The translations under genes and the position numbers were made by a program. A stretch of DNA of 6,949 nt from Candidatus Portiera sp. (lineage in GTDB: Bacteria; Pseudomonadota; Gammaproteobacteria; CBDBNL01; JAAOII01), in contig JAAOII010000190.1 in the NCBI GenBank assembly GCA_015163845.1, forward strand, positions 1-6,949, written 5' to 3'. This document shows, piece by piece, positions 1 to 6,387 of the stretch (positions within the stretch are counted from its first letter, which is position 1; the number at the start of each line of letters is the position of its first letter). The notes beneath the pieces are model-generated. The model worked only from the letters and a program-made list of their open reading frames with translations, had not been told where the DNA came from and ran no database searches.

Positions 1-1
1 A

Positions 2-1453
2 GAAGGAATTAATGAGAAAAGAATAAGAACTAGCCACTTAGACCAAGCTTGTTATGAATATATTATGGAGAAGGAAAAACACGAAGACATTGAAGAAGAT
101 GAATATAGGAATAATAAAATATTTGAATGTTATAAATTTTTCCAAGAAAAAATTCAGTCACTTGAAGGAATATCTGAGCCAGACAATAAATTGAAATTGA
201 ATGCTGTTATTACTGGAGACAAAAAGAACGTAGATTATAAATCTTTAGCATTTGTAAGAGTTGGACTTGGTGATGAAGATAATGAGCAGGAAATATTTGA
301 CACGGTAAACTCTTATGGAGTTAATTTACTTGTTTCTGATCTAATAAAAAATTTTATTTTCAGCGATAAGTTTTGGGGAGATAGAAAGAATGCTGAAGAG
401 TGCTATAAAAAATACTGGCAGTATATTTTTGAGCAGGATGAAATGGTTACATGGTGGGATAAAAAGATCAGCAGAGGAAGAGATAAAATTGCTAATATAG
501 AGGCATTTCTTTATGCTTTCCTAATCGTGATGAGGACATTAGAGAGTCCAGGTAAGGCAAAAAGAGTTAAGTTTCATAATATGTTTAAAGAATATAAGAA
601 AATTGTAACTGAATATCATAAGAAAAATAAGCTTAAAGAACTGCTGATACAGATGCAAGGATATGCAATAACCTACTTTAATGATTTTCTTCCAATAATT
701 CCAAAAGATGAAATGAGATTTGACGAAGTAGAAAAACGTCTCTTTGCTACTCTAACCTATGATGGGATGTCCCTTGCCGACCCGTTGATATTATATTGTT
801 ATCATAATTTTAAAAGTAATACTAAAAGAGCAAAGTTTTCTAGTTCATTAGATAGTTATTTGGTTAGGCGTCTTGTATGTAAAATGCCTAAAGGAGATTA
901 TGATACATTGTTCATAGAGTCATTGAGTTTTATGGCAAATGATAAAGGTAATTTTAATGATTTCATAATTCATGCAACTAATAAAAACGATAATATTCGT
1001 ATGCCTAATAATATGGAATTTAAAGAATGCTTTGCACAAGTTCATCCTCGGAATAAATTACCACATCTATTACTATACTCTATCGCTCTAAAGCAATTAA
1101 TTTCTACTAATGACGATAGTAGAGTTCCATATAAAAATACAGTGGAGCATATCATGCCTAAAACATGGCGAAATACTGTTTGGCAGGATTACAACATGGG
1201 ATATGAAGAAGAATTAAATAGAGATAATACGATAAAAACTATAGGAAATTTGACCCTAGTGAAGCAAGCAGTTAATTCATCTATAGGTAATAAAAGTTGG
1301 AGCAGGAAAAAAGCAGAACTAAAAAAATATTGCCGACTGGAATTGACTACTGATTTTCTGGATAAAGATTCTTGGACAGAAGACGATATTGATATAAGAG
1401 GTATGAAGTTATTTAATATTGCAACTAAGGTATGGCCTTATATTAGTAGGTAG
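2..1453 (+). CDS. DUF262-DUF1524 (GmrSD-like) protein with intact HNH-type motif, 5' partial
   Basis: This is the C-terminal part of a predicted restriction or defence nuclease. The frame is open from base 2 with no stop, and the 21 codons before the ATG at 65 align with the paralogue downstream (RIRTSHLDQACY against RPRIECSLYDKKCY). The ATG at 65 is therefore internal and the true start lies left of the window. The missing part should hold the DUF262 DGQQR motif. Numbering from the Met at 65, residues 78-85 (FDTVNSYG) are a conserved late DUF262 block. The C-terminal DUF1524 domain has EHIMP with His362, IGNLTLV (393-399), Asn404, Asn409 and a following K-rich stretch, so the His-Asn-type nuclease centre looks intact. 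In known GmrSD and SspE-like enzymes, DUF262 senses or uses nucleotide and DUF1524 cuts modified or foreign DNA. The actual target here is unknown. The gene ends 5 bp before its paralogue, so the two are very likely co-transcribed. Confidence 0.9.
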   Translation, partial: EGINEKRIRTSHLDQACYEYIMEKEKHEDIEEDEYRNNKIFECYKFFQEKIQSLEGISEPDNKLKLNAVITGDKKNVDYKSLAFVRVGLGDEDNEQEIFDTVNSYGVNLLVSDLIKNFIFSDKFWGDRKNAEECYKKYWQYIFEQDEMVTWWDKKISRGRDKIANIEAFLYAFLIVMRTLESPGKAKRVKFHNMFKEYKKIVTEYHKKNKLKELLIQMQGYAITYFNDFLPIIPKDEMRFDEVEKRLFATLTYDGMSLADPLILYCYHNFKSNTKRAKFSSSLDSYLVRRLVCKMPKGDYDTLFIESLSFMANDKGNFNDFIIHATNKNDNIRMPNNMEFKECFAQVHPRNKLPHLLLYSIALKQLISTNDDSRVPYKNTVEHIMPKTWRNTVWQDYNMGYEEELNRDNTIKTIGNLTLVKQAVNSSIGNKSWSRKKAELKKYCRLELTTDFLDKDSWTEDDIDIRGMKLFNIATKVWPYISR

Positions 1454-1458
1454 ATAAT

Positions 1459-3315
1459 ATGATAGAAGCGGACAGAATTAACTTAATAGATATTTTCACT
1501 CAAAGCACATCTTTAGTTATTCCTTTTTTTCAAAGAAAATATGTTTGGGATGAAGATAATTGGCAGGATTTATGGGAGGGTGTATATGCTCTTTATATAA
1601 ACCCTGATAGATCAGAGTATTTCATGGGTAATTTACTATTTAAGAAATCAAAACCCTACAGCAAATCCAATGAACTGGAAGTAGTTGATGGTCAACAACG
1701 TTTGATAACTATTTCTATATTGCTAAAGGCATTAGAGAATCTCTGTGATAATGATGAAGAAAACGAGTTAAGGTTCAATATAGAGCAAATGTTGAAAGTC
1801 CAGAATAAATTACAGGAAGCACGTCCAAGAATAGAATGCAGCTTGTATGATAAAAAGTGTTACAACGATATTATTAATTGTAGTAGTCATACGGGAGTCA
1901 TTATTAATTGTGAGAAAAAGTATAAAAGGTACAATATATTCAAGTGCTATAATTTTTTTAGGGAAAAGATACAAGAAGAAATCATTAACTCTATGGAGGT
2001 AGAAAATAATATTCCCGAGAATGTTAAGGACTTGAGTGTTCTGGATAGAAAAAGAACTTTGATGTCCATAATAAGTTCAGATGGAAAGGTGCTTGATTCA
2101 TCTAAAAAAAGGAGCAATATTTCCTTCGTTCGGATAGGTCTAAAAGAAGAAGATGATGAACAAGAAATATTTGATACTCTTAACTCTCTAGGCAAGCCAC
2201 TTAGCGTATCTGAATTAGTTAAGAATTATATTTTCCGTAAAGAAAGGTTTGATAGTGATGATAAGTTATTAAATGCATACGAAGAGTTTTGGAAGCAACT
2301 TTTTGAGAAAGATGATCATAAATGGTGGCAAACTGCAGCTTCTAGTAAAGGGAAAAAAAGTAGAAATAATTTAGAACTATTCCTCCATAGTTTCTTGGTA
2401 ATCAAACTAAAAAGAAATAACAGCATAATTACTATGGATGCTTTATTTGCTGAATATAAGAAGTTTATAAATGCCCAATCCAATAAAAAGAAAATTAATG
2501 AGCTACTAATAGATATCAAGGAACATGCTGAAATTTATAGAAAGTATTTCCTTACTCTTAATGATATTGATAGTATCAAATACAGTGACTGGAATGGGAG
2601 GTTATTCCTAACCCTCGGTATTATTAGAAGTACATCCGTTCACCCTTTAATATTGTATTACTATCATCGCTATCAAGATGATACTATGAGAGAGAATTTT
2701 GCTAATGCGATCATCAACTTTATGCTACGCCGATCTTTTTGCAATCTGACAGGTAAGAATTATAATTATCTTTTTTGTCAAGCAGTACACGATATGTCAA
2801 AAGATGATGCCGACTTTCCCAGTTTCATTGCTAAATATGATAGTGAAACTCGTAAATTTCCCAGTGATGATGAGTTTTATAGCGGGTTATTAACTTCTAA
2901 TAAAACTAAACCAGATTATTGGAAACTTTTATTATACTTTGTCGCTTTAAAGCAGATAGATCAAAACAAAGCAGATATAGAAACTATTGATTTTAAGAGC
3001 AAGCTTGAGTATATTATCCCTAGAAATTGGCAAAAGACTAAATGGTATAGGAATAGCATGAACCATGATGAGATAGAAGAAACTAATAGATTGGTTAATA
3101 CTCTCGGTAATGTGGCTCTAGTTCCTAAAAACTGGGACAAAGCAACCAGCAAAAAAGTTTGGCCTGATAAAAAAGAGGTTCTAAAAATGGCAGGAGCATT
3201 TCCTAACATGGATGACTACTTAACATCCGATACTTGGGGAAAAGCAGTTGTTATTAGAAGGTCAGAGGTTCTCTTTAAAGAAGTTCTTGACATGCTCCCC
3301 AATATAATTAATTGA
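1459..3315 (+). CDS. DUF262-DUF1524 (GmrSD-like) protein with degenerate HNH motif
   Basis: This complete 618-residue paralogue of the preceding gene starts at an ATG 5 bp after that gene's stop. Its N-terminal DUF262 domain (ParB/sulfiredoxin-like fold) is well preserved: FFQRKYVW (23-30), YFMGNLLF (54-61), VVDGQQRL (75-82) and FDTLNSLG (238-245). The C-terminal DUF1524 domain is recognisable (LGNVALV at 549-555, then a K-rich end) but lacks key residues. The position of His362 in the upstream protein is Tyr518 (EYIIP), the equivalents of its Asn404 and Asn409 are Asp560 and Lys565, and Asn551 is kept. Family knowledge says the His is needed for HNH catalysis, so this copy is inferred to be nuclease-dead while its DUF262 domain may still work. 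It may act as the regulatory or sensor partner of the upstream protein in a hetero-oligomer. It has no signal peptide or membrane segment and is expected to be cytoplasmic. Confidence 0.92.
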   Translation: MIEADRINLIDIFTQSTSLVIPFFQRKYVWDEDNWQDLWEGVYALYINPDRSEYFMGNLLFKKSKPYSKSNELEVVDGQQRLITISILLKALENLCDNDEENELRFNIEQMLKVQNKLQEARPRIECSLYDKKCYNDIINCSSHTGVIINCEKKYKRYNIFKCYNFFREKIQEEIINSMEVENNIPENVKDLSVLDRKRTLMSIISSDGKVLDSSKKRSNISFVRIGLKEEDDEQEIFDTLNSLGKPLSVSELVKNYIFRKERFDSDDKLLNAYEEFWKQLFEKDDHKWWQTAASSKGKKSRNNLELFLHSFLVIKLKRNNSIITMDALFAEYKKFINAQSNKKKINELLIDIKEHAEIYRKYFLTLNDIDSIKYSDWNGRLFLTLGIIRSTSVHPLILYYYHRYQDDTMRENFANAIINFMLRRSFCNLTGKNYNYLFCQAVHDMSKDDADFPSFIAKYDSETRKFPSDDEFYSGLLTSNKTKPDYWKLLLYFVALKQIDQNKADIETIDFKSKLEYIIPRNWQKTKWYRNSMNHDEIEETNRLVNTLGNVALVPKNWDKATSKKVWPDKKEVLKMAGAFPNMDDYLTSDTWGKAVVIRRSEVLFKEVLDMLPNIIN

Positions 3316-3350
3316 AATTATAACCAATCCAGCACCTAATAAGTAGTTAG

Positions 3351-3393
3351 GATTAGAAAGGAGTTATTGTTTGCTGGCGATTAGGTCAGCTAT
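3351..3393 (-). repeat. Oldest remnant of the ribB 3' end (third copy)
   Basis: These 43 bases match 5729-5771, the end of the functional ribB plus 13 bp beyond its stop, at 36 of 43 positions without gaps and in the same orientation. Read on the minus strand they still encode IADLIASKQ and a stop, against IADLIASKK and a stop in RibB. The remnant begins 3 bp after the stop of the small gene. It probably marks the far boundary of a cassette inserted at the ribB 3' end. It contains a purine-rich AAAGGAG on the plus strand that serves no visible start codon. Confidence 0.75.
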
Positions 3394-3396
3394 GAG

Positions 3397-3642
3397 TTAC
3401 TTTTTCTGAGATGCTTTTTCAGCAGCTCGCCGAGCTCTGGATATTTGCAAATACTCCTTGATCCATGGAGGCGTAGGAGGTATAGGTGCAAATTTGACTC
3501 CTTCTGCCTTCATTTGTTCTTGCCTCTTATACACATTCTCCATATACTTCTTAGGATCCTTTGCATATTCTGCGGACAGTTGATTACGTATCCGCCGACA
3601 TTCTTCCAAAATAGTTTCCTCTTTATGCTCTATATTTTTCAT
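3397..3642 (-). CDS. Small charged protein, third gene of the immA-PIN operon
   Basis: This 81-residue protein, of no function I can name with certainty, follows the PIN gene by 15 bp. The ATG at 3642 is chosen. A TTG at 3651 would add three residues, and neither has a clear Shine-Dalgarno sequence, so translation may be coupled to the PIN gene. The N-terminal half is a probable charged helix (EETILEECRRIRNQLSAEYA, residues 7-26) followed by DPKKYMENVYKRQEQ. After it come a proline-rich PIPPTPPW and a basic C-terminal tail (RARRAAEKASQKK). The pattern of Glu-rich helix, IRxxLSAEY and a DPxxY motif resembles small proteins often encoded beside PIN toxins, so an antitoxin or accessory role is plausible but inferred. 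Its first 26 codons from the Met at 3642 are also present in front of immA as part of a direct repeat. The gene ends 3 bp from a relic of the ribB 3' end. Confidence 0.72.
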   Translation of the reverse strand: MKNIEHKEETILEECRRIRNQLSAEYAKDPKKYMENVYKRQEQMKAEGVKFAPIPPTPPWIKEYLQISRARRAAEKASQKK

Positions 3643-3650
3643 AGTATTCA
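3564..3650 (-). repeat. 87-bp direct repeat, copy 1 (5' end of the small gene)
   Basis: This block matches 5421-5507 at 83 of 87 positions in the same orientation. Three of the four differences lie near the start of the small gene (minus-strand 5' end). On the protein level only one of the 26 codons from the shared ATG (3642 and 5499) differs (Asn here, Ala in copy 2). The two copies bracket immA and the PIN gene exactly, with copy 2 ending on the third base of the immA start codon. Confidence 0.95.
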
Positions 3651-3657
3651 ATAATTA

Positions 3658-4191
3658 TTATCCGACTATTCCACTTTTATGTAATACGAATTTAGGATTT
3701 TCTTTTTTTATCAGACCTATAAAGGAGTTGTATTCAGTGTCTGCAATCTTGCATACATCTGGAATTTTAATTTTCATTGTACTGTTGCTTGCAACTTCTT
3801 CAGTAATTACGATGTAATCAATTTTCTCTGTAGCCGAAGCCCTCATAGCATAAGCTACCAAATAACAATCAGTTCCTTTAAGGAAGTCAAATATGGCTGA
3901 TGGATCATAGTTTTTAGAAGCAAGCCCATTCTCTATAATCCTTATGTTATCTTGCAGGTTAACAAAGTTAGCACTAGTAAAGAATTTATTTAATTTTGGA
4001 TTATTGACCCATTTTTTCAATTCATCATGCTCATCGCCATCATTTATTTCATCTTTGACTTTATCAATGCTGAAAAGTTTATCCTTTTTATGCAGTTCAT
4101 GTAGAAAATCCCATACACCTGGAAAATTTTGTAATGGATAACGCACTCTTTGAGATTGCATTAATGAACTAGCATCTATTAGATAGGTCAT
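3658..4191 (-). CDS. DUF4411 PIN-like domain protein (probable toxin or nuclease)
   Basis: This 177-residue protein has the hallmarks of the DUF4411 group of PIN-fold ribonucleases. It opens with YLIDASSLM (Asp6) and continues with the family-typical PGVWDFL (24-30). Next comes SIDKVKDEI (Glu48), then GTDCYLVAYA (Asp108), then IDYIVITEE (124-132), and KIPDVC near the C-terminus. Asp6, Glu48 and Asp108 fit the acidic metal-binding centre of PIN domains, so it appears catalytically competent. PIN proteins of toxin-antitoxin modules cut RNA, commonly tRNA or rRNA, but the target here is unknown. Its ATG overlaps the stop of immA (ATGA), it has no Shine-Dalgarno sequence, and translation is therefore probably coupled. 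DUF4411 genes next to HTH-ImmA genes are a recurring arrangement as I recall it from genome surveys, which supports a toxin role with the upstream gene as regulator or antitoxin. Confidence 0.88.
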   Translation of the reverse strand: MTYLIDASSLMQSQRVRYPLQNFPGVWDFLHELHKKDKLFSIDKVKDEINDGDEHDELKKWVNNPKLNKFFTSANFVNLQDNIRIIENGLASKNYDPSAIFDFLKGTDCYLVAYAMRASATEKIDYIVITEEVASNSTMKIKIPDVCKIADTEYNSFIGLIKKENPKFVLHKSGIVG

Positions 4192-5423
4192 AGAAATCTA
4201 CTCATTAGCTTGTTTAATGTCTGTGGCTTATGAATGTTGAGCAGTTTCATTGTGTCACGATATAGGGTCTTGTCTGCTAAAGTGTAATTTAATAATACCT
4301 CGCATAATCTTTTACTATTCCTGCTTGGGACATTATTATAAAAATTGCCTCCATCACTAGTTTTATTATTCAACTCTTTAATTAAACGTATCTTTTCTGC
4401 TGCAAATTTCTGCCAGAAATCTTTCTCTATTCCCTTGTAATAGCCAAGCTCAAGTATCCTGAGCATAATTACTAAAGTACTAACCTTGAACTTCTCTGCC
4501 ATATCCTCCATGCAAGAAAAAGGATCAATATTATCAGGCAAATAAGAGTCACGGAAACTATTTTCTGGGACGAGTATTTCTGTTGCAACCTTATTACACC
4601 AAATTTCTGTTTTATCTTTAATTTTTTGACTTGTATAATTATTGGATATACCGCTAGCCCCTATGACTATGTGAGCCAGTTCATGCATGAGGGTAAACTT
4701 TTTACCATTGACGCTCTCATCTGCATTAACAAAAATGACTGGCGCATACTCATCATGTAGGGCAAATCCTCTAGCATCTTCTAAGGATAGTTTTCTATGA
4801 GTATTACCTTTCACTGTGCTAGTGGACATGACTAGGATACCTTTGTTTTCTATGAGAGAAACATACTTACTATAATCACTTGTCTTATCGCTGAAAGAGA
4901 AATAATCATTTAACTTTTGAGCGACATCACGGTAATCTTGATTTGGCGTGAAGCGTCTAACTATGTCTAATTTGTCTAGGCCTTCATTCACACAATATAC
5001 CCGATACCAGTCCTGCTTCAGCTTACAATCATAGATGGTATCTAATAAATTCCGCGTTGGTTGGTGGCTGGTGTTATCACTGAGCAAGCGGAAGTCCTTA
5101 ATTGGCAATTCCTCTTCAACTGGATGATTTAATAGCAGTAGAGGAACGGAAGTGTAGGTTCTATCTGCAAATGTTTGTAATTGTTTAAGGGTAGGTTTCT
5201 TGCTCTCGTCAATCCATGCAGAGAGATTAATGCCTATATCTTTACCTTCAATTTCACTTATAGATCTCCCAGAACACCCCACAGCCCACAATAATACTTC
5301 CTTGCTTATAGCTATTGTATTATCAGTACTCCTATCTTTGACCTCTATAGGTCTAGCTACATCCTTACTGGTTAGTCCAGCTATTAATTGAAGAACAGAA
5401 TTATCTAATGTTATCATATTCAT
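4188..5423 (-). CDS. HTH-ImmA/IrrE-family zinc metallopeptidase (COG2856-like)
   Basis: This is a 411-residue protein. Residues 1-39 are an N-terminal extension. Residues 40-98 read as an XRE-like helix-turn-helix (VLLWAVGCSG to TLKQLQTFADR), followed by the family linker EEELPIKDFR (103-112). The peptidase domain carries HELAH at 247-251 and EIWCNKVATEILVP at 273-286, giving His247, Glu248, His251 and probably Glu273 as catalytic and zinc-binding residues. ImmA/IrrE relatives cleave a repressor or antitoxin after a stress or phage signal. Fused to an HTH domain and placed before a PIN gene, it is inferred to be the DNA-binding antitoxin or regulator of a toxin-antitoxin-like operon. The ATG at 5423 is used, with a second ATG at 5417. 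There is no Shine-Dalgarno sequence, and a 35-codon remnant frame runs over the start, so coupling is possible. Its last bases overlap the PIN gene by 4 bp. Confidence 0.9.
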   Translation of the reverse strand: MNMITLDNSVLQLIAGLTSKDVARPIEVKDRSTDNTIAISKEVLLWAVGCSGRSISEIEGKDIGINLSAWIDESKKPTLKQLQTFADRTYTSVPLLLLNHPVEEELPIKDFRLLSDNTSHQPTRNLLDTIYDCKLKQDWYRVYCVNEGLDKLDIVRRFTPNQDYRDVAQKLNDYFSFSDKTSDYSKYVSLIENKGILVMSTSTVKGNTHRKLSLEDARGFALHDEYAPVIFVNADESVNGKKFTLMHELAHIVIGASGISNNYTSQKIKDKTEIWCNKVATEILVPENSFRDSYLPDNIDPFSCMEDMAEKFKVSTLVIMLRILELGYYKGIEKDFWQKFAAEKIRLIKELNNKTSDGGNFYNNVPSRNSKRLCEVLLNYTLADKTLYRDTMKLLNIHKPQTLNKLMSRFL

Positions 5424-5499
5424 ATTCTGCGGACAGTTGATTACGTATCCGCCGACATTCTTCCAAAATAGTTTCTTCTTTATGCTCTATAGCTTTCAT
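5401..5499 (-). pseudogene. Truncated upstream copy of the small gene (leader ORF before immA)
   Basis: From the ATG at 5499 this frame encodes 32 residues. The first 26 are those of the complete small protein at 3397-3642 with one change (MKAIEHKEET against MKNIEHKEET), after which it runs into immA DNA and stops (TAA at 5401-5403). It overlaps the first 23 bp of immA in another frame. An ATG at 5508 would give 35 residues but falls between the -10 element and the expected transcription start, so it is unlikely to be used. It could be a simple relic, or it could work as a short translated leader that delivers ribosomes to immA, which lacks its own Shine-Dalgarno sequence. Confidence 0.7.
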
Positions 5500-5507
5500 A
5501 GTATCCA
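5421..5507 (-). repeat. 87-bp direct repeat, copy 2 (before immA)
   Basis: This is the partner of 3564-3650 (83 of 87 identical). The far end of the block on the minus strand is the G of the immA ATG, so the immA start codon is itself made from the repeated sequence. Beyond that base the copies diverge completely. At the other end they diverge inside the -10 to +1 region, so the promoter is present only with this copy. Confidence 0.95.
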
Positions 5508-5508
5508 T

Positions 5509-5537
5509 ATTATAAGATAAATCTTGAGATTTGTCAA
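5509..5537 (-). promoter_or_regulatory. Consensus sigma-70-type promoter of the immA-PIN operon
   Basis: On the minus strand TTGACA (5537-5532) and TATAAT (5514-5509) are separated by exactly 17 bp, a perfect match to the vegetative consensus. Transcription should start near 5502, giving an 80-nt leader to the immA ATG at 5423. The ATG of the truncated small ORF (5499) would lie only about 3 nt from the transcript end, so it would be nearly leaderless. No comparable promoter is seen before the PIN gene or the complete small gene, which fits a single operon. Confidence 0.8.
5519..5532. promoter_or_regulatory. Candidate operator palindrome in the promoter spacer
   Basis: AAATCT-TG-AGATTT is a perfect 6-bp inverted repeat with a 2-bp centre, lying between the -35 and -10 elements and sharing one base with the -35. 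A repressor bound here would block RNA polymerase. The HTH domain of the ImmA-like protein encoded just downstream is the obvious candidate for autoregulation. This is inferred from position only. Confidence 0.5.
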
Positions 5538-5558
5538 AATAATTAACAGATTCTCCTA

Positions 5559-5709
5559 TAGATTTAGGAGGGAGGGATTTGAAGGGGTTATTTTTTGCTG
5601 GCGATGAGATCAGCTATGTGGCCAATTTTGAGTTGGTGTTTGGCGGCAAACTTGAGTAGTTCTGGGACCCTGGCCCTAGAGAGAACCGTCGTGGTTCATT
5701 ATTTCTACT
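5559..5709 (-). pseudogene. Decayed duplicate of the ribB 3' end
   Basis: This segment repeats 5712-5859, from about 30 bp beyond the ribB stop into codon 169 or so, and the two units are separated by only 2 bp. The last codons are almost unchanged and still read IGHIADLIASKK and a stop (stop at 5588-5590). Between TGGCC and ACCGTC this copy has nine bases where ribB has five, a net +4 frameshift that also destroys the DGTMAR segment. It has no start and cannot make RibB. It is best explained as a displaced ribB end left by an insertion event, or as a tandem duplication. Confidence 0.88.
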
Positions 5710-5711
5710 CT

Positions 5712-5859
5712 TAGATTTAGGAGGGGTGGATTATGGAGGGGTTATTTTTTGCTGGCGATGAGATCAGCTATCTGGCCAATTTTGAGTTGGTGTTTGGCGG
5801 CAAACTTGAGTAGTTCTGGGACTCTGGCCATGGTACCGTCGGGGTTCATTATTTCTACT
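5712..5859 (-). repeat. Functional ribB 3'-end unit of the tandem repeat
   Basis: This unit contains the last ~39 codons of ribB, its stop and 30 bp of downstream sequence. It pairs with 5559-5709. Both units end with TTCATTATTTCTACT on the plus strand, and a partial TTCTCCT also stands just left of the first unit. The boundary motif inside ribB is therefore a candidate crossover point. Confidence 0.88.
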
Positions 5860-6365
5860 ATGACTGCTGCCTCGGTTAGGCCTGCCATTTTCACTAATTC
5901 ATTAGCTGCTTCTGTGTGGCCATTACGTCCCATCACGCCATCTGGATGTGCCATTAGTGGGAAGATGTGTCCCGGTCTTACTAACTCTTCTGGTTTGCTG
6001 TCGTTTGCTATTGTGGTTTGGATGGTCTTGGCACGATCAGCCGCTGATATACCAGTGGAGGTTCCGTGTTTGGCATCAATTGATACAGTGAAGTTAGTTT
6101 TGTGAGATGAATCATTATCATCGTGAGGCACCATAAGTTGAATATTTAGTTCTTGGCACTTTTGTGGAGTTAGGGATAAGCAAATCAATCCACGGGCTTC
6201 ACCTGCCATAAAGTTGATGGCTTCTGCAGTTACTTTTTCTGCTGCCATTACTAAGTCCCCTTCGTTTTCTCTGTCGGCATTATCGCATAGGACAATCATT
6301 TCACCATCAGCCAAAGCAGATAGCAACTCGGCTATAGTGTTGAACTCTTTGTTTTGCGTGTTCAT
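5742..6365 (-). CDS. ribB: 3,4-dihydroxy-2-butanone-4-phosphate synthase
   Basis: RibB converts ribulose 5-phosphate to 3,4-dihydroxy-2-butanone 4-phosphate plus formate, supplying the four-carbon unit of riboflavin, in the cytoplasm. The 207-residue length is normal for a stand-alone enzyme. The acidic loop DRENEGD (31-37) supplies metal and substrate contacts. Further family motifs are STGISAADRA (103-112), RPGHIFPL (130-137), GRNGHTEAA (146-154) and EIMNPDGTMARVP near the C-terminus, so all catalytic motifs are present. There is no fused GTP cyclohydrolase II domain. The protein stops at IADLIASKK, about where the linker begins in fused RibBA enzymes, and the DNA just behind is duplicated. 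An ancestral fusion cut by an insertion is therefore possible but not shown. The ATG at 6365 is 22 bp after the uvrA stop, with only weak ribosome-binding potential, so read-through from uvrA is likely. No convincing terminator follows. Confidence 0.97.
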   Translation of the reverse strand: MNTQNKEFNTIAELLSALADGEMIVLCDNADRENEGDLVMAAEKVTAEAINFMAGEARGLICLSLTPQKCQELNIQLMVPHDDNDSSHKTNFTVSIDAKHGTSTGISAADRAKTIQTTIANDSKPEELVRPGHIFPLMAHPDGVMGRNGHTEAANELVKMAGLTEAAVIVEIMNPDGTMARVPELLKFAAKHQLKIGQIADLIASKK

Positions 6366-6387
6366 TTATTCTTGAATAATTATTGAG

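Noticed and set aside
65..67. ATG as the start of the first DUF262 gene
   Set aside because: The frame is open to the window edge and the codons before it align with the downstream paralogue, so this Met is internal.
3335..3351. Small inverted repeat CCTAA-7-TTAGG between the convergent genes as a terminator
   Set aside because: The stem is only 5 bp, AT-rich and has no T-run directly after it on either strand.
3358..3364. AAAGGAG as a ribosome binding site on the plus strand
   Set aside because: No start codon with a sustained reading frame follows at suitable distance, and the bases belong to the ribB-end relic.
3397..5507. Direct repeats as a CRISPR array or as IS terminal repeats
   Set aside because: There are only two 87-bp copies in direct orientation, separated by genes, with no spacer pattern, terminal inverted repeats or transposase.
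5749..6105. Plus-strand open frame opposite ribB
   Set aside because: It is antisense to conserved RibB motifs and shows no recognisable domain.
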